From: an uncultured Methanobrevibacter sp. | GTDB lineage: Archaea > Methanobacteriota > Methanobacteria > Methanobacteriales > Methanobacteriaceae | DNA length: 18,603 nt | Direction: 5' to 3' | Assembly (NCBI RefSeq): GCF_900316895.1 | Contig: NZ_ONER01000030.1 | Location: 1 to 18,603 of the forward strand | In this document: positions 15,201 through 18,603 of the stretch, one piece after another | Layout of the letters: each line of letters starts with the position of its first letter | How positions within the stretch are numbered: the stretch's first letter is position 1 | Notes under the pieces: generated by a model | Told to the model about the DNA's origin: nothing | Database searches by the model: none | Seen by the model: only the letters and a program-made list of their open reading frames with translations | Translations under genes and position numbers: made by a program

Positions 15201-18200
15201 TCGCTGATGTGGCTGTCGAACTCATCGGAAATGACCTCATAGTAAAAAATAATGCAATCATTAAAAATGGAAACGTCACAGTATCCTATAAAACAATTAA
15301 AAAACCGGCATATTTAACTGCAGTCATTTATGGATTTGACTATACTGCCAATACAACAGAAAAAGGACAATTTGATTTGTTACAGGAATTAATTGACAAT
15401 GCCGCAAACTTTACCCTGAACCTGACTCAGGACTACACAATCACAGACGGCATAGACAGCATTGGCGGAATCATAATAAACAAAGATAGTTTAACCATTT
15501 ATGGTAACGGACACACCATCAATGGTCTTGGAATATCCAAATTATTGAACATAGTGGGAAATAATGTTAAATTAATCAATTTAAACCTGATAAACGGATA
15601 TGACCCAATATCCCAAAAAAGCCCTATCCAATGGAGCGGAAATTATGGGACTATGGAAAACTGTACCGTTTCCAATAATTCAGCAATGAACGGTGGAGCG
15701 ATAACCTGGACCGGACCTATGGGCAGCATAAACAATTCCACTTTCATCAATAACCAGGCAAACTTTTATGGAGGTGCAATTTACTTCAATGAAATCCGTG
15801 GAGGAATCACAAATTCAAAATTCATAGACAATTCCGCATCTGATGGAGGAGCAGTCTATGCAAATCAAAAATATATTCACATCGATAACTGTGCATTCAT
15901 AAAAAACGATGCAAATAACGGTGCTGCCGTTTACGTTAATGGAGAAAAAGGAAAAATACACAACAGCATATTTGAAAACAACACTGCAAGCAGAAGCGGT
16001 GGAGCAATCTACTGGAATTATATAACAGGCATCGTCACCACCAGCAACTTCACATTCAATAAAGCAAAATCAGGTGGAGCAATCTACTGGAATCACGAGT
16101 ACGGTAAAGTGTCCGACTGTCAATTTGCAAACAACACCGCAACCGAGGACGGCGGAGCAATCTACTGGAATGATGACTATGGAACTGTAGACTCAAGCTA
16201 CTTTGAAAACAACACCGCAGGCGGATACGGTGGAGCGATCTTTTGGGATTATGATTACGGTAAGGTTATCGAATCAGTATTCATTAAAAATACCGCTGAT
16301 GACGGCGGAGCGATCTACTTCCGTGAAGGATTTATATTCATAAGCAAAGAGCAAACAGTTGAAAATTCAACATTCCAGGAAAACCGTGCAGAAAATAATG
16401 GGGGCGCAATATATCTCGCCGCAAAACAAAGCAGCATTGTCAACTCCTCATTCATCAAAAACCAAGCCACAAAAGGTGGAGCAATTTACTCAAGTAATGA
16501 AGAGGAAACAATCTCAAAATTGGCATTCATAAGCAACACCGCATCAGATAACGGAAGCGCAATATACCTGGAAGAGATATCAAACCCAGTCAATTACTGC
16601 ATTTTCATAAATAACGGTGAAAATATCATATATTATGACGATACCTCATGGTTTAGCCCTACTACTTTAAATGCAGATTACAACTGGTGGGGAAACAACA
16701 TAACCGATTTCAATCAGAATTTTGCAGATGTAAGTGAGGATGTGGAAATAAATAACTGGTATGTTTTAAACATGACAATGGCTGATGGAATTGCTCATAT
16801 CACCTTAAATAACCTATATGATAATGCAAATTCCAGAATACTTATTGGACAATCCTGTAAATTGCCGCAGATAACATTAACATTAACAAATGAAAACATT
16901 GATGTTGCAGACAATACAACACTTGATGAAAACGGAATCGCTGAGGCATCTTACATACCAAAAGCAACCCAAACATCCCTCACTGCCCATTTTGAAACAG
17001 CAGAAATCACCGTAAACAAAGCATATATTGAAGGCACTGTGACAATTGAGGATATAGATGAATTTGACTATGGAAACGTTACAATTGAATTCAGTGTGGT
17101 AAATCCTACAACAGTTGAGGTAATCATAAAAAATGAGGATAATGAAACAGTATTCAGCAATATAACCGATAAAAGAATACTTAACCCAGATTTGGCTGCA
17201 GGAACATACACCATTACAATATCAAACGCTGGAAACGATACTGTTCTTCCAAGCAATGTAACAAAAACATTCACAGTCAACAAGTTAACTCCAATAATAA
17301 ATGTTGTCACAAATGACGTGACCTATCCTGGAAACATAATTGTGAACATTACCTGTGATATAACAGGCAGATACATAGTCAAAATCGCAGATCAGCAAAT
17401 AGAACTCAACCTGACAGCAAACATTGCAGAAACTGTAACATTCACAGGACTGGCAGCAAAAGAATACACAATCAATGTGACTTATGCTGAAACAGAAAAC
17501 TACACAAGCGCAACAAACGACACAGTCAAGGTAAACATCCTAAAGGTAACACCAACAATAACAGTAAAAGCAGAAAACACAACATATCCTGGAGACTTGA
17601 TTGTAAACGTTACCAGCAATATTGATGGAAAATACACTATTAAAATAGGTAACAAAGAGCAAAACATTAACTTAACTGCTAATGTAACCAAAGAAGTAAT
17701 ATTCACCGAGTTATCCGCAAACGAATACACAATTAATGTGACTTATGATGAAACAGAAAACTACACAAGCGCAACAAACGACACCATAAAAGTAAGCATA
17801 TTTAAAGCAACACCAACAATAACAGTAAAAGCAGAAAACACAACATATCCTGGCGATGTAATAATTGCCATTAACGCTGATACTAACGGCAAATACAATA
17901 TAACTGTTGGAAATCAAACCAAAGAGGAAACATTGACTGCAGGCATAAATACAATAACATTCACAGGTGTTAAAGTTGGAAACTATACTATAATCGTAAA
18001 ATACGGCGAAACTGAAAACTACACTTCAGCAATGAATGATACAGTTAAAGTTAGTGTGCTGAAAAATGAAACTTTTGAACCTGAGATAACCGCAACAAAC
18101 ACTGCAAACGAAACTGTAATAACATTCACTTTCCCTGAAGATGCTACAGGAAACGTTACAGTTATTGTTGATGGCAAACAATACAACGCAACAGTAGAAA

Positions 18201-18603
18201 ACGGCAAAGCAATAGTAACCATGCCGTTGATACCTCTGGACAGTACTGTGGACTTTGAATATAGTGGTGATGAAAACTATCCTGCAAAATCTAAGGAAAC
18301 CAGTATTGCTAATGTCACAGCAATCATTAAAGCAACTGACATGATCAGAGGATACAACAGCGGAGTGGACTATCAAGTAATAGTTGTTGACGGAAACGGA
18401 AACCCAATGGCTAAAAAGAAAGTCACATTCATCATAAACGGCAACAAATACAATGCCACAACCAATGATGAAGGTATTGCAATACTAAACCTCAAACTGG
18501 CCATAGGAACACACACAGTGACAGCTGTAAACCCATTAAACAACGACAATGTCACTAAAACCGTTAAAATCATTACCAGAATCACTGGAAACAAGAATGT
18601 GAA
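12287..18603 (+). CDS. Giant secreted adhesin-like protein, 3' end outside window
   Basis: I translated this frame through the whole stretch: 2105 complete codons without a stop, open at the right edge. Residues 1-25 are a signal peptide (two lysines, a hydrophobic core, cleavage likely after AVAA). A 3 x 11-residue acidic repeat follows (50-82). Four right-handed beta-helix blocks follow, each entered by a GNG(H/Y)xI(D/N) motif (130, 526, 781, 1073), with rungs of the xxNCxF/GGAIY type as in parallel beta-helix adhesins. Blocks 3 and 4 end with DYNWWGN (913-919, 1464-1470), and block 1 with a variant, YNLWLDG (337-343). Ig-like linkers (~386-485, ~926-1025, ~1480-1575) follow the capped blocks. 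Then come another Ig-like domain, three ~87-residue Ig-like repeats (1668-1927) and two further Ig-like domains. Asn-x-Ser/Thr sites are very frequent, consistent with N-glycosylation. Probably a cell-surface adhesin; ligand unknown, and the anchor would lie beyond the window. Confidence 0.9.
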   Translation, partial: MSKNKAIAIFLILFSILCSLSAVAASDLNSTDSIANDIAEDIITETADFDEEQESILNMTDEEQENILGATTEEQENILDEGESGEWGTFTELKGIVSPIFVHNVVLYKNYRCEGPNDAIVFDRAITIDGNGHTIDCAGKSNAFQFNYGEVQLRNLRITGFAGTSSSSSYAISIGFDTNYCKIENCVFEGNSHSVLSLAGHKQNTISNCIFRNNSARGAEIVSGTGNFAMIGCTFENNGRFTSNGGYDTDKILRLRSDFFVENCIFENNVAKKGIVYFEDYIYSPCVKNCFFGAAQTDEDYGLIYCDGPNRIEESIFCTPDIKGNVINGYKSAGLSYNLWLDGTKSNEIPERFVGSGYGYETRYEPFIVTGYQKVRIYGQIFSSYIYVPTIPKEVRLGDTVELKLMFLKSDDTLLEMPQGKPVTFQVQFSDSNLNSTNITFTNKISTPFNYTALDGKEGTVSIFYNGALISSLKITHAGEYDSLTLLKHEISKASNEINLTHDYKFYSSLDDRNAITVDKDLTINGNGYTIDGCNGVNGIFNFAGGRNITVKNLNIINVKETAIRGMSSGNDRITFINCTFENTGGAINSDKITFISGCEFENIKATAVKLYSTQSTANIIDKSTFENCNSKNDGGAGYINSKTVITNSKFINNYASNGGGLYIDAENCAVDNCEFIGNEADYVAGGAYFSSANCNLTNSAFINNSAASNAAFYLKTTPVTVENNTESNSTITSNSFTHLNEIIAQTGNVLNLENDYKFKSKDDMDFADGIFIKKDLIINGNGHAIDGDDYASIFIIDEETANITFNNINFVNALDYAANIKNAKSVTFNNCTFYSSNHGYYNEEGVIFIDNDGGSVTDSVLINRCSFIDNDVDKMIYAKSGGYALTVKDSIFANPKSTYDVYIQRHNNNNLDYNWWGNTVDNFNSTPKVNAQLNNWYFMNMTLKSNRATISLNSLYDNRGKTIATVTDCSLADVAVELIGNDLIVKNNAIIKNGNVTVSYKTIKKPAYLTAVIYGFDYTANTTEKGQFDLLQELIDNAANFTLNLTQDYTITDGIDSIGGIIINKDSLTIYGNGHTINGLGISKLLNIVGNNVKLINLNLINGYDPISQKSPIQWSGNYGTMENCTVSNNSAMNGGAITWTGPMGSINNSTFINNQANFYGGAIYFNEIRGGITNSKFIDNSASDGGAVYANQKYIHIDNCAFIKNDANNGAAVYVNGEKGKIHNSIFENNTASRSGGAIYWNYITGIVTTSNFTFNKAKSGGAIYWNHEYGKVSDCQFANNTATEDGGAIYWNDDYGTVDSSYFENNTAGGYGGAIFWDYDYGKVIESVFIKNTADDGGAIYFREGFIFISKEQTVENSTFQENRAENNGGAIYLAAKQSSIVNSSFIKNQATKGGAIYSSNEEETISKLAFISNTASDNGSAIYLEEISNPVNYCIFINNGENIIYYDDTSWFSPTTLNADYNWWGNNITDFNQNFADVSEDVEINNWYVLNMTMADGIAHITLNNLYDNANSRILIGQSCKLPQITLTLTNENIDVADNTTLDENGIAEASYIPKATQTSLTAHFETAEITVNKAYIEGTVTIEDIDEFDYGNVTIEFSVVNPTTVEVIIKNEDNETVFSNITDKRILNPDLAAGTYTITISNAGNDTVLPSNVTKTFTVNKLTPIINVVTNDVTYPGNIIVNITCDITGRYIVKIADQQIELNLTANIAETVTFTGLAAKEYTINVTYAETENYTSATNDTVKVNILKVTPTITVKAENTTYPGDLIVNVTSNIDGKYTIKIGNKEQNINLTANVTKEVIFTELSANEYTINVTYDETENYTSATNDTIKVSIFKATPTITVKAENTTYPGDVIIAINADTNGKYNITVGNQTKEETLTAGINTITFTGVKVGNYTIIVKYGETENYTSAMNDTVKVSVLKNETFEPEITATNTANETVITFTFPEDATGNVTVIVDGKQYNATVENGKAIVTMPLIPLDSTVDFEYSGDENYPAKSKETSIANVTAIIKATDMIRGYNSGVDYQVIVVDGNGNPMAKKKVTFIINGNKYNATTNDEGIAILNLKLAIGTHTVTAVNPLNNDNVTKTVKIITRITGNKNV
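12434..12532 (+). repeat. 3 x 33-bp tandem repeat encoding an acidic 11-residue unit
   Basis: The three units read DEEQESILNMT, DEEQENILGAT and TEEQENILDEG (residues 50-82). The DNA core GAAGAACAGGAAA-CATATTG is nearly identical in all three. The segment directly follows the signal peptide and precedes the first beta-helix. It is strongly acidic and probably helical or disordered, unlike the rest of the protein. Confidence 0.9.
15998..16303 (+). repeat. Four GGAIYWN beta-helix rung repeats (75-78 bp)
   Basis: Units begin at 15998, 16073, 16151 and 16229, each opening with GG-GGAGC(A/G)ATCT at DNA level and GGAI(Y/F)W(N/D) in protein. The consensus is GGAIYWNxxYGxVxxSxFxNNTAxx, 25 or 26 residues. 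Less regular units precede and follow (a fifth starts at 16304). Regular spacing fits two rungs of a parallel beta-helix per unit, with stacked Trp and Asn ladders. Confidence 0.85.
17288..18067 (+). repeat. Three tandem Ig-like repeats (261, 261, 258 bp)
   Basis: Units at 17288-17548, 17549-17809 and 17810-18067 encode 87, 87 and 86 residues. They share the pattern TPTITVKAENTTYPGD, then xGKYxIKIGN, LTAN, FTGL, EYTINVTYxETENYTSATND, T(V/I)KV. The fold is probably an Ig-like bacterial-type (Big) domain, extending the beta-helix head away from the cell. Stretches of 35-44 identical bases between neighbours show recent duplication or gene conversion. Confidence 0.9.

Noticed and set aside
15998..18067. 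CRISPR-like regular repeats
   Set aside because: The repeats are in frame, protein-coding and without unique spacers between identical repeats; no cas gene is present.
17068..18594. Several Val/Phe-rich minus-strand open frames
   Set aside because: They are antisense to the Thr/Asn-rich Ig-like repeats, whose codons read as Val/Ile/Phe on the other strand. They repeat with the same period and have no ribosome binding sites.

Overview
The window most likely comes from a methanogenic archaeon of the order Methanobacteriales, probably Methanobrevibacter or a close relative. The genome is AT-rich. The leucyl-tRNA synthetase is of the archaeal type. Ribosome binding sites are GGTGA or GAGG, as in archaea, some genes look leaderless behind TATA-like boxes, and T-rich tracts follow hairpins. 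The right end holds the start of a giant secreted adhesin-like protein made of beta-helix blocks and Ig-like repeats, a hallmark of Methanobrevibacter. The genus is an inference; no rRNA gene is present.

Layout. (1) 1-1629: a stand-alone Fic-domain protein on the minus strand, lying between two copies of an ~85-bp AT-rich element that carries a TTAGT(T)ACTAA palindrome. (2) 1630-4617: a MacB/LolD-type ABC exporter operon on the plus strand. Its ATPase gene is broken: an apparent ~34-bp deletion removes the Q-loop and shifts the frame, and a 21-bp tandem duplication lies near Walker B. The FtsX-like permease behind it is intact. (3) 4706-5482: a DUF389 membrane protein on the minus strand, convergent with the permease and sharing a terminator hairpin with it. 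(4) 5785-7894: a two-gene operon of a six-helix HdeD-like membrane protein and a UbiB/ABC1 atypical kinase, behind an AT-rich region with a perfect palindrome. (5) 7941-8336: a small NTF2-like protein on the minus strand. (6) 8381-12053: nadE and leuS in tandem, 10 bp apart, ending in a strong hairpin that contains the leuS stop codon. (7) 12287 to the window end: one uninterrupted reading frame of 2105 complete codons, still open at 18603, encoding the adhesin.

The core genes (nadE, leuS) are ordinary and complete. The unusual material is the decaying ABC locus with its duplicated upstream element, the HdeD-UbiB pair with its palindromic promoter region, and the repeat architecture of the adhesin. 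I found no tRNA, rRNA, CRISPR array, transposase or integrase. I did not find convincing evidence for an entirely new system.
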